Of a DNA stretch of 53,379 nucleotides, positions 40,895-49,343 are shown in pieces (within the stretch, counting starts at the first letter, position 1; every line of letters begins with the position of its first letter). The stretch covers positions 1-53,379 of the forward strand of contig JBHEMZ010000057.1 of assembly GCA_046262315.1 (NCBI GenBank). The letters are read 5' to 3'. A program made the translations under genes and the position numbers. Source of the stretch: JACVRM01 sp046262315. GTDB taxonomy: Bacteria > Actinomycetota > Thermoleophilia > Gaiellales > Gaiellaceae. The notes under the pieces were generated by a model. It was not told the origin of the DNA. It saw only the letters and a program-made list of their open reading frames with translations, and did not search any database.

Positions 40895-42418
40895 ATGGAG
40901 CAGTTGGCACGCTGGTTCCGCTTCGACGAGAACGAGACGACGCTCGCGCGCGACACGATCGCCGGCGTCACCACGTTCATCGTCATGTCCTACATCATCT
41001 TCGTGAACCCGGCGATCCTCGGGTTCGCGGGCGTCGAAGGACTCGAGGAGCAGGGCTTGCCGTTCGACGCCGTCCTCACCTCCACCTGTCTCGTCGCCGG
41101 CGTGATGACGATCGCGATGGGCCTGTTCACGAACCGCGCCTACGCGATCGCGCCCGGCCTCGGTCTCAACGCGTTCGTCGCCTTCACGCTCGTCGCGGGC
41201 GAAGGGCTCGGCTTCCCCGAGGCGATGGGACTGGTCGTGATCGAGGGTCTCGCAATCACGATCCTGGTGCTGGTCGGGCTGCGCGAGATGATCATGCGCG
41301 CGATCCCCCTCGAGCTGAAGAAGGCGATCGCAGTCGGGATCGGGCTCTTCATCGGCTTCATCGGCCTCACGAACGCGGGGCTCGTCGTCCGCGGGGAGGG
41401 CACACCCGTCGATCTGGCCGAGTTCGTCACCTGGCCGGTGGTGATCGCACTCATCGGGTTGGCGATCACGATCGTCCTGCGGGCGCGAGGCATCCCGGGC
41501 GACCTGCTCATCGGGATCGTCCTGACGACGATCATCGCGACGCTCGTCAACTGGGCGAACGACTACGACGTCTACCCGCAGGAGCTGGGCTACGCGCGTT
41601 GGCCGGACGACATCTTCGACGCCCCGGACTTCGGCCTGGTGGGCGACATCAGCTTCGACGCCTTCTCGACGCTGCCGTTCGTGGCCGCGATCGCGTTCGT
41701 GTTCACGCTGATGATCAGCGACTTCTTCGACACGATGGGAACGCTCGTCGGCGTCGGCAAGCAGGCCGGCTATCTCGACGAGCGTGGCGAGCTGCCTGAG
41801 ATCCAGAAGCCGCTGCTCGTCGACTCGCTCGCCGCGAGCGTCGGCGGCTTCGCGTCGGCCTCGTCGGCGACGACGTACATCGAGTCGGCGGCCGGCGTGG
41901 GCGTCGGCGGACGTACCGGCTGGGTGAGCGTCGTGACCGGCGCCCTCTTCTTCCCCTTCATGTTCGTCGCGCCGCTGATCGGTATGGTGCCGCCCCAGGC
42001 CACCGCCGCCGCGCTGATCGTCGTCGCGTACCTGATGATCACCGTACTGTCGGAGGCCGAAGAGGAGGCAGACGTCGAGGAAGGCACGCTGGTCGGACAG
42101 GATGCCCCGACGCGCGGCCGCTTGGACGAGCCGCTGACGTCGCCGCGACGCGACGCCGTCACGCCAGGCGGCCGGGTCCTTGCCGGGATCAACTTCCAGG
42201 ATCTCGCGCTCGGCCTCGGAGCTGCGCTGACGATCATGATGATGCCGTTCACGTTCTCGATCGCCGACGGGATCGCCTTCGGCTTCATCGCCTACGTCGT
42301 CGTCCGGGCGGCACAGGGGCTGGCTCGTCAGGTCCACCCGTTGATGTGGGTCGCGAGCGCGGCGTTCGCGCTCTACTTCCTCGTCCCGATCTTGCAGCAA
42401 GAGCTCAGCTGGATTTGA
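40895..42418 (+). CDS. NCS2/AzgA-type purine permease
   Basis: The 507-residue transporter starts with the AzgA signature EQLARWFRFDENETTLARDT and has about 12-14 membrane helices, with APGLGLNAFVAF near 89 and LMISDFFDTMGTLVGVGKQA near 270. Such proteins import adenine, guanine and hypoxanthine by proton symport. An acidic cytoplasmic loop of some 40 residues near 390-430 (SEAEEEADVEEGTLVGQDAP) interrupts the region between two helices and is unusual for the family. GAAGGAG precedes the ATG. It would supply the island's substrates. Confidence 0.93.
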   Translation: MEQLARWFRFDENETTLARDTIAGVTTFIVMSYIIFVNPAILGFAGVEGLEEQGLPFDAVLTSTCLVAGVMTIAMGLFTNRAYAIAPGLGLNAFVAFTLVAGEGLGFPEAMGLVVIEGLAITILVLVGLREMIMRAIPLELKKAIAVGIGLFIGFIGLTNAGLVVRGEGTPVDLAEFVTWPVVIALIGLAITIVLRARGIPGDLLIGIVLTTIIATLVNWANDYDVYPQELGYARWPDDIFDAPDFGLVGDISFDAFSTLPFVAAIAFVFTLMISDFFDTMGTLVGVGKQAGYLDERGELPEIQKPLLVDSLAASVGGFASASSATTYIESAAGVGVGGRTGWVSVVTGALFFPFMFVAPLIGMVPPQATAAALIVVAYLMITVLSEAEEEADVEEGTLVGQDAPTRGRLDEPLTSPRRDAVTPGGRVLAGINFQDLALGLGAALTIMMMPFTFSIADGIAFGFIAYVVVRAAQGLARQVHPLMWVASAAFALYFLVPILQQELSWI

Positions 42419-42425
42419 CGCTCGC

Positions 42426-42444
42426 GCCGCCGCTGCGCGGCGGC
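42426..42444 (+). terminator. Hairpin terminator after the purine permease
   Basis: GCCGCCG (42426-42432) and CGGCGGC (42438-42444) form a perfect stem with a five-base loop, 8 bp after the stop codon. Confidence 0.5.
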
Positions 42445-42455
42445 TAGCTCGCTCG

Positions 42456-42556
42456 CACGGGGGGAACAGCCGGTTCCCCCCGTGTGCCCCCCTCCCAACG
42501 AGCAGACGCGCCGGAGCCGCGCTGTGGCTGCGGCGGGGGGACCCCGCCTCCGCCGG
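42456..42556 (+). repeat. Two-hairpin intergenic repeat, copy 2
   Basis: This copy has the same order as copy 1: hairpin GGGGGAAC/GTTCCCCC, a linker with CCTCCCAACG, CGCCGGAGCCGCG, TGGCTGCGG and hairpin GGCGGGG/ACCCCGCC. In the first hairpin an A-T pair of copy 1 is a G-C pair here, so base pairing has been kept while sequence changed. Confidence 0.8.
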
Positions 42557-42581
42557 TGAGCTGAGGTACAACTGCGAGAGG

Positions 42582-43014
42582 ATGGACGACTGTCTGCTCT
42601 GTCTCGCGGCCCGTCGAGCGGAGGTCAGCATCGTCTACGAGGACGAGCGCGCGGTGGCGTTCATGGACATACAGCCGGTTTTGCCCGGTCACATGCTCGT
42701 CGTGCCTCGCACGCACGCCGTGTTTCTCACAAACCTGGCCGAGGAAGAGGGCGGGCACTTATTCGTGGTTGGTCAGCGCGCTGCAGCAGCGCTACGGGCT
42801 TCGTCAATCCGCTGCGAAGGCGTCAACTTCTTACTCGCAGACGGTGAAGCCGCCGGACAAGCAGATTTTCCACGTCCACCTGCATGTCTTCCCTCGCTAT
42901 GCCGGGGACGGCTTCGGGCTGCGTTTCCCGCCCGACTACTCGGTCAGAGCTCGGCCCGAGCTCGAAGAGGCCGCCGCCGCGCTCCGGCGGGCATGGCCGG
43001 AGGGAGCATCCTAG
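42582..43014 (+). pseudogene. HIT-family protein gene with a single-base frameshift
   Basis: The first frame gives MDDCLLCLAARRAEVSIVYE, VLPGHMLVVPRTH and GVNFLLADGEAAGQ. A second frame continues with IFHVHLHVFPRYAGDGFG, which holds the catalytic HxHxH of histidine-triad nucleotide hydrolases. Removing one base near 42861 joins the two into a normal 143-residue HIT protein. As given, the protein lacks its active site. It is either a real pseudogene or a sequencing error; several other genes here show the same kind of break. Confidence 0.82.
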
Positions 43015-43015
43015 A

Positions 43016-43072
43016 CCCTCCCAACGCCGGAGCCGCGGTGCGGCTGCGGCGGGGAGACCCCCGCCTTCGCCG
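43016..43072 (+). repeat. Two-hairpin intergenic repeat, copy 3 (second half only)
   Basis: It contains CCTCCCAACGCCGGAGCCGC, then GCGGCT and hairpin GGCGGGG/CCCCGCC, but no first hairpin. It begins directly after the HIT gene's stop codon. Confidence 0.75.
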
Positions 43073-43183
43073 ATAGGAACTGCGTCGTGCGTGGTGGGGC
43101 GTTGGCGACCTGGGCGGCGAGACGGCTTCCGCGGCTGATCGTGGCCCCCCTTCGGAGCCGGCGTTCCCTTCCGGCCAAAACGC

Positions 43184-43825
43184 TTACTGGCTCTCGATGA
43201 CCGACGTGGGCCGGCCGGGGACCGCGAGCGGGGAGCGCTCTAGGAGGGCGAACGAGACTTCGATGATCGGGCCGATCAGGAGGGCGAAGGCGATCGTGCC
43301 CACGCCGAAGGTGCCGCCGAGCGCGATGCCGGCGAGCAGGACGCTCACCTCGAGCAGGCCGCGAACGAGGCCAATTCGCGCGCCGGTCCGGCGGGAGAGT
43401 ACGAGCATGAGCGAGTCACGCGGGCCGGCGCCGAGCCCAGCCCCGATGTAGAAGGCCGTGCCGATGCCGAACAGCGCGAGGCCCACCGGCAGCAGGACGA
43501 TCCTCACCGCGAGCGCACTCCCGGCCAACTCGGCCACAGCGGGGACGAGGAGCAGCAGGTCGACGAACACCCCGATCAGCACCGCGTTCGCGACCGTCCC
43601 GATTCCCGGCCTGGAACCGAGCGCCCAGGCGACGAAGAGAACGACGAGCCCGACCACGATGTTCGCGATGCCAAACGAAAGCGGCGTCTGCCGCTGGAGG
43701 CCCTGGTTCAGCACGTCCCACGGCGAGAGCCCGAGCTCCGACTCGAGCAGCGCGACGATGCCGGCCGCGAACAGGAACAGACCGCCGACGAGGCTCACCG
43801 ACCGCGCGACGAGCCCGCCTCGCAC
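43184..43825 (-). CDS. YczE/YitT-type membrane protein
   Basis: The 213-residue protein has about six hydrophobic helices. It starts RSVSLVGGLFLFAAGIVALL and has the recurring GLSPWDVLNQGL and GAGPRDSLMLVLSRRTG motifs of the YczE family, one in each half. Function in this family is poorly known. It lies downstream of no obvious operon partner; the aldehyde dehydrogenase upstream on the same strand is 29 bp away, so the two may be cotranscribed. Confidence 0.82.
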   Translation of the reverse strand: MRGGLVARSVSLVGGLFLFAAGIVALLESELGLSPWDVLNQGLQRQTPLSFGIANIVVGLVVLFVAWALGSRPGIGTVANAVLIGVFVDLLLLVPAVAELAGSALAVRIVLLPVGLALFGIGTAFYIGAGLGAGPRDSLMLVLSRRTGARIGLVRGLLEVSVLLAGIALGGTFGVGTIAFALLIGPIIEVSFALLERSPLAVPGRPTSVIESQ

Positions 43826-43854
43826 CCGGGGCGACTCGTGCGGGGAGCGCGCCG

Positions 43855-45324
43855 CTACAGCTGAAAAGGATTGAACGGCTTCGGCGAGGTCGAGTGGATG
43901 ACGCTCTTCGTCTCGAGGTAGAGGTCGAGCGTCTCGATGCCGAGCTCGCGGCCGAACCCCGACTGCTTGTAGCCGCCGAACGGGATGCCGGGGAAGGCGG
44001 TGTACGGCATGTTGATTCCGACCGTTCCTGCCTGGAGCCGGCGCGCGAGGCGGTGGCCCCGTGCCGGGTCGCGCGTCCAGACCGACGCGAACAGCCCGTA
44101 CTTCACGTCGTTCGCGAGACGCGCGGCGTCACGCTCGTCCTCGAACGGGATCACCGTCACGACCGGCCCGAAGATCTCCTCCTGCGCCACAGCCATACCG
44201 TTGTCAACCTTGCCCAGCACGGTCGGCGGGTAGAACGCGCCTACGCCGTCGGGCTGCTCGCCGCCGGCTAGGACCTCGGCGCCCTCCTCCTGGCCGAGCT
44301 CGACGAAGCGGTGCACCTTGTCGCGGTGGTCGAGGGAGATCAGCGAGCCCATCTGGGTATCGGCGTCGAGCGGATCGCCGACCTTCACGCGGCCCGCGGC
44401 GTCGGCGAACTGCGCCACAAAGTCGTCGTACAGGCTCGACTCGACAAGCACACGCGACCGCGCCTCGCAGCTCTGCCCAGCTGCGTAGTAGATCGACCAC
44501 ACCGCGCTCGGGATGGCGTCCGCCAAGTCGGCGTCTGCGAAGACGATGTTCGGGCTCTTGCCGCCGAGCTCGAGCGTGAGCCGCTTGATCGGATCGGAGC
44601 ACAGACGCATGATCTCGCCGCCCGTTTGGGTCGAGCCGGTGAAGGCCACCTTGTCGACGCCGGGATGGCGTACCAGGTACGCGCCCGTCGTAGGCCCGTC
44701 ACCCGGCACGACGTTGACGGAACCCGCGGGGAAGCCCACTTCCCCGGCGAGCTGCGCGAGCCGCAGCGCGGTTAGCGGCGTGGCCGGATCGGGTTTCAGC
44801 ACCACGGCGCAGCCCGCGGCGAGTGCCGGCGCCAGCTTCCAGGTCGCCATCATCAGCGGGTAGTTCCAGGGCACGATCTGGCCGGCCACCCCGACGGGCT
44901 CCTTCAGCGAGTAAAAGTGCAGCGAGCCCCCGATCGGGTTGGAGCGGCCGGCGATCGAGGCGACCGCCGAGGCGTAGAAGCGGAAGTTCTCGACCGCCTG
45001 AAAGAGCTCGGCCTTGACCGAGGAGATCGCTTTGCCGACGTTGCGCGCCTCGAGCTCCGCGAGCTCCTTGCGGTTCGCAGCGAGTGCGTCGGCGAGCGCG
45101 TGCAGCAGCCGCGAGCGCTCCGTCGGCGGCGTCTTGCCCCAGTCTCCGGCCAGAGCACCGCGCGCCGCCTCGACGGCCCGGTCGACGTCCTGCTCGCCCG
45201 CCAGGGCTGCGCGACACAGCACGTCGCCCGTCGCAGGCTCCGTCAGCTCCCGCGCTTCGCCGCCGGCCGACTCCACCGTCTCGCCGCCAATGAACAGGCC
45301 GTACTCGCTCGTCGCAACCGCCAT
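43855..45324 (-). CDS. NAD(P)-dependent aldehyde dehydrogenase
   Basis: The 489-residue enzyme has all key residues: PWNYPLMMATWKLAPALAAG near 160, the Glu in LELGGKSPNIVF near 259, the nucleophilic Cys in AAGQSCEARSRV near 293, and EEIFGPVVTVIPF near 388. It is close to betaine-aldehyde, phenylacetaldehyde and gamma-aminobutyraldehyde dehydrogenases; the substrate is open. A phenylacetaldehyde role would fit the paa genes but is unproven. TATCGT lies 10 nt before the ATG. Confidence 0.92.
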   Translation of the reverse strand: MAVATSEYGLFIGGETVESAGGEARELTEPATGDVLCRAALAGEQDVDRAVEAARGALAGDWGKTPPTERSRLLHALADALAANRKELAELEARNVGKAISSVKAELFQAVENFRFYASAVASIAGRSNPIGGSLHFYSLKEPVGVAGQIVPWNYPLMMATWKLAPALAAGCAVVLKPDPATPLTALRLAQLAGEVGFPAGSVNVVPGDGPTTGAYLVRHPGVDKVAFTGSTQTGGEIMRLCSDPIKRLTLELGGKSPNIVFADADLADAIPSAVWSIYYAAGQSCEARSRVLVESSLYDDFVAQFADAAGRVKVGDPLDADTQMGSLISLDHRDKVHRFVELGQEEGAEVLAGGEQPDGVGAFYPPTVLGKVDNGMAVAQEEIFGPVVTVIPFEDERDAARLANDVKYGLFASVWTRDPARGHRLARRLQAGTVGINMPYTAFPGIPFGGYKQSGFGRELGIETLDLYLETKSVIHSTSPKPFNPFQL

Positions 45325-45334
45325 GGCGCGCCGG

Positions 45335-45340
45335 ACGATA
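45335..45340 (-). promoter_or_regulatory. -10 box TATCGT of the aldehyde dehydrogenase gene
   Basis: TATCGT ends 10 nt before the ATG at 45324, with no ribosome-binding site between. Confidence 0.4.
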
Positions 45341-45380
45341 GCGGCGTTTCGGTGCCGCGGTACTCGGGAACCACACGAGG

Positions 45381-45638
45381 GTGAGCGACGCCTTGCACGT
45401 CGAGCTACCGCGCTTCGAGGAGCGAGACCAGCTCGTGGCCGTGCTGGCGGAGCGTGGTTACGACGCGCGGGCCGTTGACGGAGACTCGCCAGCGATCGAG
45501 ATACCTTGCGGGAGCGACTCGCGGGCCGCGTGCGACGACCTCGTCGCGGAGCTCGAGTCGATCGTGGGCGAGCTGGACGTGCCCCTCATCCTCGCGCGGG
45601 ACGACGGCGTCGTGTTCCTCCGACCTCCCGCGGCCTAG
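45381..45638 (+). CDS. Small acidic protein of unknown function
   Basis: The 85-residue product, GTG start, reads like an alpha/beta protein (LPRFEERDQLVAVLAERGYD, later LDVPLILARDDGVVFLRPP). It has no signal or membrane segment. I do not recognise a family. It overlaps the convergent DUF885 gene by four bases at the stop codons. Confidence 0.6.
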   Translation: MSDALHVELPRFEERDQLVAVLAERGYDARAVDGDSPAIEIPCGSDSRAACDDLVAELESIVGELDVPLILARDDGVVFLRPPAA

Positions 45639-46816
45639 CTCGTCGCAATCAGGTCTGCCGGCGCCAGCTGCTCGGTGAGCAGGCGTCGGAAACGCGCGGG
45701 CTCGCCTCGCACGAACTCGCTGCAGACCCGGTAGCCGTCGGTGTAGGTGGCGATGTACGAGCGCCAGACGGGATGGCTCACGAAGCGCACCGTCTGCTCG
45801 GCGCGTGCCTCGGACGCGAGCCCCCATCGGCGCACGTACGCCAGCGCATCGTCGCGCGTCGCGCCGTCGCTGTGGAGCATCAGTGCGGCGTTCCCCGGCA
45901 CGAGCTCGATGGGCCGGCGCGCCCGCTTCACCGCGGCGGCAAGCTCAGGGTTGTAATCGAGGCCAGCCGCACCGAGCTGCTCGGCGGCGAGCCGCTCGAG
46001 CTCCTCGCCGAGCAGCAACTCGGGGCCGAGCATTGCGATGCCCTCGGAGACGAGCGACTCCGGCGTGCCGATCATCAGGATCGACGCCTCCAGCTGGCCG
46101 GCCCGGGCGAGGAGCAGATGCTCCTTCCACGCGTGCTCCGTGTGGTGACCGGGATAGGTCTCGTGCGCCACGAGGTCGGTGACGAAGTTCTTCGCCGTCG
46201 GCAGGTCGGTATTGACGGCGATTCGGCTGCGGAGCTTGCCGAGGTAGTAGTTGTAGGCCGACCACGGCTCGGCGGCGACGTAGTCGAACGTGGCCTCCTC
46301 GCCGTCCGGCAGGCCAAAGGTGCGCGCCGTGCGCACACGCAGCTCCGCGGCGACCCGTTCCACCACCGTCGGTAGAAGGTCCGCGGGGATGCTGTCACCT
46401 TCGCGCCAGGCCTGGTAGCGCTCGGGGAGCGAGCCGTCTCCAGGCAGCAGCTCTTCGAGCTCGGCGTGCGCCGCGTCGAAGTCCGCCTCGGATACATGCC
46501 GCGGACGAACGCCGTAGCAGCGCTCGACCTCGTCCTCGTAGGGAAGCTCGACACCCGCCAGGCGCTCCGCAACCGTCTGGAGGCCGATGACCTGCGCGTG
46601 GAGCCAACGCCGCCGCGTGCCCGCGAGGTCGACCGGGTCTTCGGCGAGCGCATCCGCCAGCAGTCGAGCGTCGGCGGCGAGAGCCCCGGGGTCGCGGAGC
46701 GGCTCGGCGGCGACGCGCTCGCCGAGCTCGGGAGGCCCGTAGTAGGCGTCGACGAGCCCGTCGACGTGGCGTCCGAGGCGCAGGCCGAGCTCGACGTAGC
46801 CGGTGACGGCGTCCAC
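45635..46816 (-). CDS. DUF885-type metallopeptidase-like protein
   Basis: The 393-residue protein carries the family motif VAHETYPGHHTEHAWK near 217, a zinc-binding HExxxGHH variant, and later LVSEGIAMLGPELLL with a likely third ligand. DUF885 proteins are soluble or periplasmic peptidase-like enzymes of uncertain substrate. Usual members are 500 or more residues, so this is a short form. A TAATCT box ends 8 nt before the GTG and overlaps the stop codon of the upstream gene. Confidence 0.83.
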   Translation of the reverse strand: MDAVTGYVELGLRLGRHVDGLVDAYYGPPELGERVAAEPLRDPGALAADARLLADALAEDPVDLAGTRRRWLHAQVIGLQTVAERLAGVELPYEDEVERCYGVRPRHVSEADFDAAHAELEELLPGDGSLPERYQAWREGDSIPADLLPTVVERVAAELRVRTARTFGLPDGEEATFDYVAAEPWSAYNYYLGKLRSRIAVNTDLPTAKNFVTDLVAHETYPGHHTEHAWKEHLLLARAGQLEASILMIGTPESLVSEGIAMLGPELLLGEELERLAAEQLGAAGLDYNPELAAAVKRARRPIELVPGNAALMLHSDGATRDDALAYVRRWGLASEARAEQTVRFVSHPVWRSYIATYTDGYRVCSEFVRGEPARFRRLLTEQLAPADLIATS

Positions 46817-46824
46817 CGGCGCGG

Positions 46825-46830
46825 AGATTA
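46825..46830 (-). promoter_or_regulatory. -10 box TAATCT of the DUF885 gene
   Basis: TAATCT ends 8 nt before the GTG at 46816 and includes the stop codon of the preceding gene. Confidence 0.45.
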
Positions 46831-47859
46831 GGGCAGCGCGAGCGTGCGGATGCGGCCGCGACCTTTGACGTTCTCGGCCCAGGCGAGGCGACCGCCCTCG
46901 AGCGAGAACCCGATCGGCGTCGCCGCGGCGCGTGCGAGCTCACCCCCGCCGAGCAGGCGGATGGATCGGCCAACACGGAAGACGATGCGCGTGCCGGCGA
47001 GCGAGAGCCCGGTCGCGCGCGCAGAGACGGCGACGGTGGTCTGTCGACCGCCGGCGACCGAGTGCAGCTCGATCGCTCCCGCGGTCAGCAAGGCGACGTG
47101 GTCGCCGTCGATCGCCAGCCCGCGCACGGAGCCTGCAGACTCGAGCGCGCGCACGAGCCGTCCGGTGGCCGCCTCTCGCACCTCGACCCGGCGCAGAGGA
47201 GCCGACGGCTTCGTCCGCTCGCCGACCGCGCCGCGCACGAGCAGCACGAGATGCGTGCCGTCCGTAGCGACGAGCGCGGTCGGCGGAACGGCCGGCACCG
47301 GGGCGGGTTTGCCCGCCACGATGCGCGTCACGCCACCTTTCTGGATCGTGTATGAGCACCCGCCTGCGAGGCACTCGCCGTTTCCCGAGTGCGACCACCC
47401 GTAGCCGAGGAACGAGCTGTCACCGGCGAGCGAGACGCGTAAGTCGTCATGCACCAGCTCGGCGACGGGGCCGAGGTCGCGCTCCCGCGGCTCGCTGAAG
47501 GAGGCGCTGGACAGCCAGTGGTACGCGAAGTTCCCGGTCTCGAAGCGCTTCCAAAGGACGCTGGCGCCTCGCGGACCCGCGGCGACGGCGAGCTCGTTCA
47601 CGCGCGCGACCGACCGGCAGGTGGGGCGGTCGGCCTGGGTGAGGACGCGCTCACGCCCGCGCGCGACGTCACGCAGACGCACCATTCTGGCGCAGCGCCG
47701 ACCGCGCTCCTCTGTCGCCCAGGCGAGGAAGCGGCCGTCCTGCGCGAACGCGGTGATCGGGCCACGCGCCGTGATGATCGTGCGAGGCGCAGCAGGCCGC
47801 GCCTGCCCTGCCGCACCGGCGACGGTGAGAGTGATCGCGGCAACGGCGAGCGCGCGCAT
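46828..47859 (-). CDS. Secreted beta-propeller-like protein
   Basis: The 343-residue product has a signal peptide (MRALAVAAITLTVAGAAGQA) and repeated strand patterns of about 40-45 residues such as PITAFAQDGRFLAWATEE, LAIDGDHVALLTAGAIELHS and FSLEGGRLAWAENVKGRGRI, typical of a WD40- or TolB-like propeller. Two Cys pairs (RRCARM with PTCRS; GECLAGGCS) may form disulfides. Function is unknown. GAGGG precedes the ATG. Confidence 0.75.
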   Translation of the reverse strand: MRALAVAAITLTVAGAAGQARPAAPRTIITARGPITAFAQDGRFLAWATEERGRRCARMVRLRDVARGRERVLTQADRPTCRSVARVNELAVAAGPRGASVLWKRFETGNFAYHWLSSASFSEPRERDLGPVAELVHDDLRVSLAGDSSFLGYGWSHSGNGECLAGGCSYTIQKGGVTRIVAGKPAPVPAVPPTALVATDGTHLVLLVRGAVGERTKPSAPLRRVEVREAATGRLVRALESAGSVRGLAIDGDHVALLTAGAIELHSVAGGRQTTVAVSARATGLSLAGTRIVFRVGRSIRLLGGGELARAAATPIGFSLEGGRLAWAENVKGRGRIRTLALP

Positions 47860-47905
47860 CCCTCAAAGGATGCACCCGCGCGATCAGGGAGCGGTAACGA
47901 ACCGG

Positions 47906-49086
47906 TTAGGAAAGCGACGGGCGCTCGAAGAGAGCGGCCTGGCCCTGGCCGACGCCAACGCACAGCGTGGCGAGGCCGTAGCGCCCCCCGCGGCGTCGCA
48001 GTTCGTGCAGCAACGTGACCACAAGTCGCGCGCCGCTCATCCCGAGCGGGTGGCCGATGGCGATCGCGCCGCCGTTCACGTTGACACGTTCGGGCTCCAG
48101 GCCCAGCTCGCGCATCACCGCGAGGCTCTGCGACGCGAAGGCCTCGTTCAGCTCGATGAGATCGACGTCCCCTGCCTCGATGCCGGCGCGGGCGAGCACT
48201 TTCTGCACCGCCGGAATCGGCCCGACGCCCATCACCCGGGGATCGACTCCCGCGACGGCACCGGCCACGAAGCGGCCAAGCGGAGCGGCGCCAAGCTCGC
48301 GTGCGCGCTCCTCGCTCGCGATCACGAGCGCCGCGGCGCCGTCGTTCAATCCGCTCGAATTGCCCGCGGTCACGGTCCCGCCCGCGCGAAAAGCCGGCTG
48401 GAGGGCCGCTAGCTTCGCTGCGTCGGTCGCAGGCCGCGGATGTTCGTCGCGCTCGAGCCCCGCGACCGGGACCAGTTCGTCGTCGAAGCGTCCCCCCTTC
48501 GCAGCTGACGCCCAGCGCCGCTGCGACTCGAGCGCGAACGCATCCTGATCCTCCCGCGACACCCCCCAGCGCTCGGCGACGTTCTCACCAGTCTCGCCCA
48601 TCGATTCGAGTGGAAACAGGGCCTCCAGCCGCGGGTTGGGGAAGCGCCACCCAAGCGTCGTGTCGTAGGCCGTCTGGTTGCCACGGGGGAACGGCTGCTC
48701 GGGCTTCGCCATGGCGAGCGGTGCGCGGCTCATCGACTCGACGCCGCCCGCGACGAAGAGGTCGCCATCGCCGGCGGCGATCGCGTGGCAGGCGGCCACG
48801 ACTGCGGACAGACCTGACGCGCACAGCCGGTTCACGGTGACCCCGGCAACCGAGTCCGGCAGGCCCGCGAGCAGCGCTGCCATGCGTGCACGTTCCGGTT
48901 GTCCTCTCCGGCCTGGTTGGCGCAGCCGAGGTAGACGTCCTCGACCTCCGCGGGCGCGACCCCGGCCCGCTCGACAGCCGACGCGACCGCCGCCGCCGCC
49001 AGATCGTCCGCGCGCGTGCCCGCCAGAGCGCCACCGTAGCGCCCGACGGGCGTGCGCACGGCAGACAGGACGACCGCGCGGACCAT
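47906..49086 (-). pseudogene. paaJ: Thiolase (3-oxoadipyl-CoA thiolase, PaaJ/PcaF-like) with a single-base frameshift
   Basis: The N-terminal frame gives MVRAVVLSAVRTPVGRYGGA and GCANQAGEDNRNV, a stretch diagnostic for PaaJ/PcaF. A second frame starts at MAALLAGLP and holds the nucleophile NRLCASGLSAV, the His in NVNGGAIAIGHP and the C-terminal Cys in ATLCVGVGQG. Adding one base near 48885 restores NVARMAALLAG and a full 393-residue enzyme. It cleaves 3-oxoadipyl-CoA to succinyl-CoA and acetyl-CoA, the last step of phenylacetate breakdown. CAACGAACGTTG lies upstream. True loss or sequencing error cannot be told from here. Confidence 0.85.
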
Positions 49087-49092
49087 CCAGCC

Positions 49093-49125
49093 AGTCTAGA
49101 GTCGTTTTTTCGTCAACGAACGTTG
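49093..49125 (-). promoter_or_regulatory. Thiolase promoter with PaaR-like operator core
   Basis: A TAGACT box (49093-49098) ends 6 nt before the ATG at 49086. Upstream, 49114-49125 is the palindrome CAACGAACGTTG, which shares AACG-N2-CGTT with the paaA/TetR operator at 21797-21810. Control by the same TetR protein is likely but inferred. Confidence 0.6.
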
Positions 49126-49134
49126 CCGCAGAGG

Positions 49135-49160
49135 GTTAGGCGGCGTGCGCAAGTGGGTAT
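49135..49160 (+). promoter_or_regulatory. Possible SigB/SigF-type stress promoter
   Basis: GTTAGG (49135-49140) and GGGTAT (49155-49160) are separated by 14 bases, which fits the GTTT/GGGTAT pattern of Gram-positive stress sigma factors. It lies 33 bp before the small hydrophobic protein. Confidence 0.4.
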
Positions 49161-49193
49161 TCCGTCGGGTGTCCCCCGGTCAAAGGAGCCGCC

Positions 49194-49343
49194 ATGTCCC
49201 CCCTGTTGATCCTCCTGATCGTGCTGCTGGTCCTCGCCGCCGTGGGCGGCGGGATCTGGGTCAGCAACCTGCTGTGGTTGCTGCTGGTCGTCGTGCTCGT
49301 CGTGCTCGTTGTAGGGGCGCTGACCGGACGCTCGCCCGCGTAA
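49194..49343 (+). CDS. 49-residue hydrophobic membrane protein
   Basis: The product has one or two membrane segments: MSPLLILLIVLLVLAAVGGG, then WVSNLLWLLLVVVLVVLVVG, ending LTGRSPA. Small hydrophobic proteins of this style are common in soil actinobacteria and are often stress-induced, which fits the promoter seen upstream. AAAGGAG lies six bases before the ATG. Its stop codon is directly followed by the convergent mqnD stop. Confidence 0.8.
   Translation: MSPLLILLIVLLVLAAVGGGIWVSNLLWLLLVVVLVVLVVGALTGRSPA

Noticed and set aside
40871..42631. A 586-codon minus-strand frame opposite the purine permease
   Set aside because: Composed mainly of Asp, Arg, Glu and His repeats typical of antisense to membrane genes; the permease on the other strand is complete.
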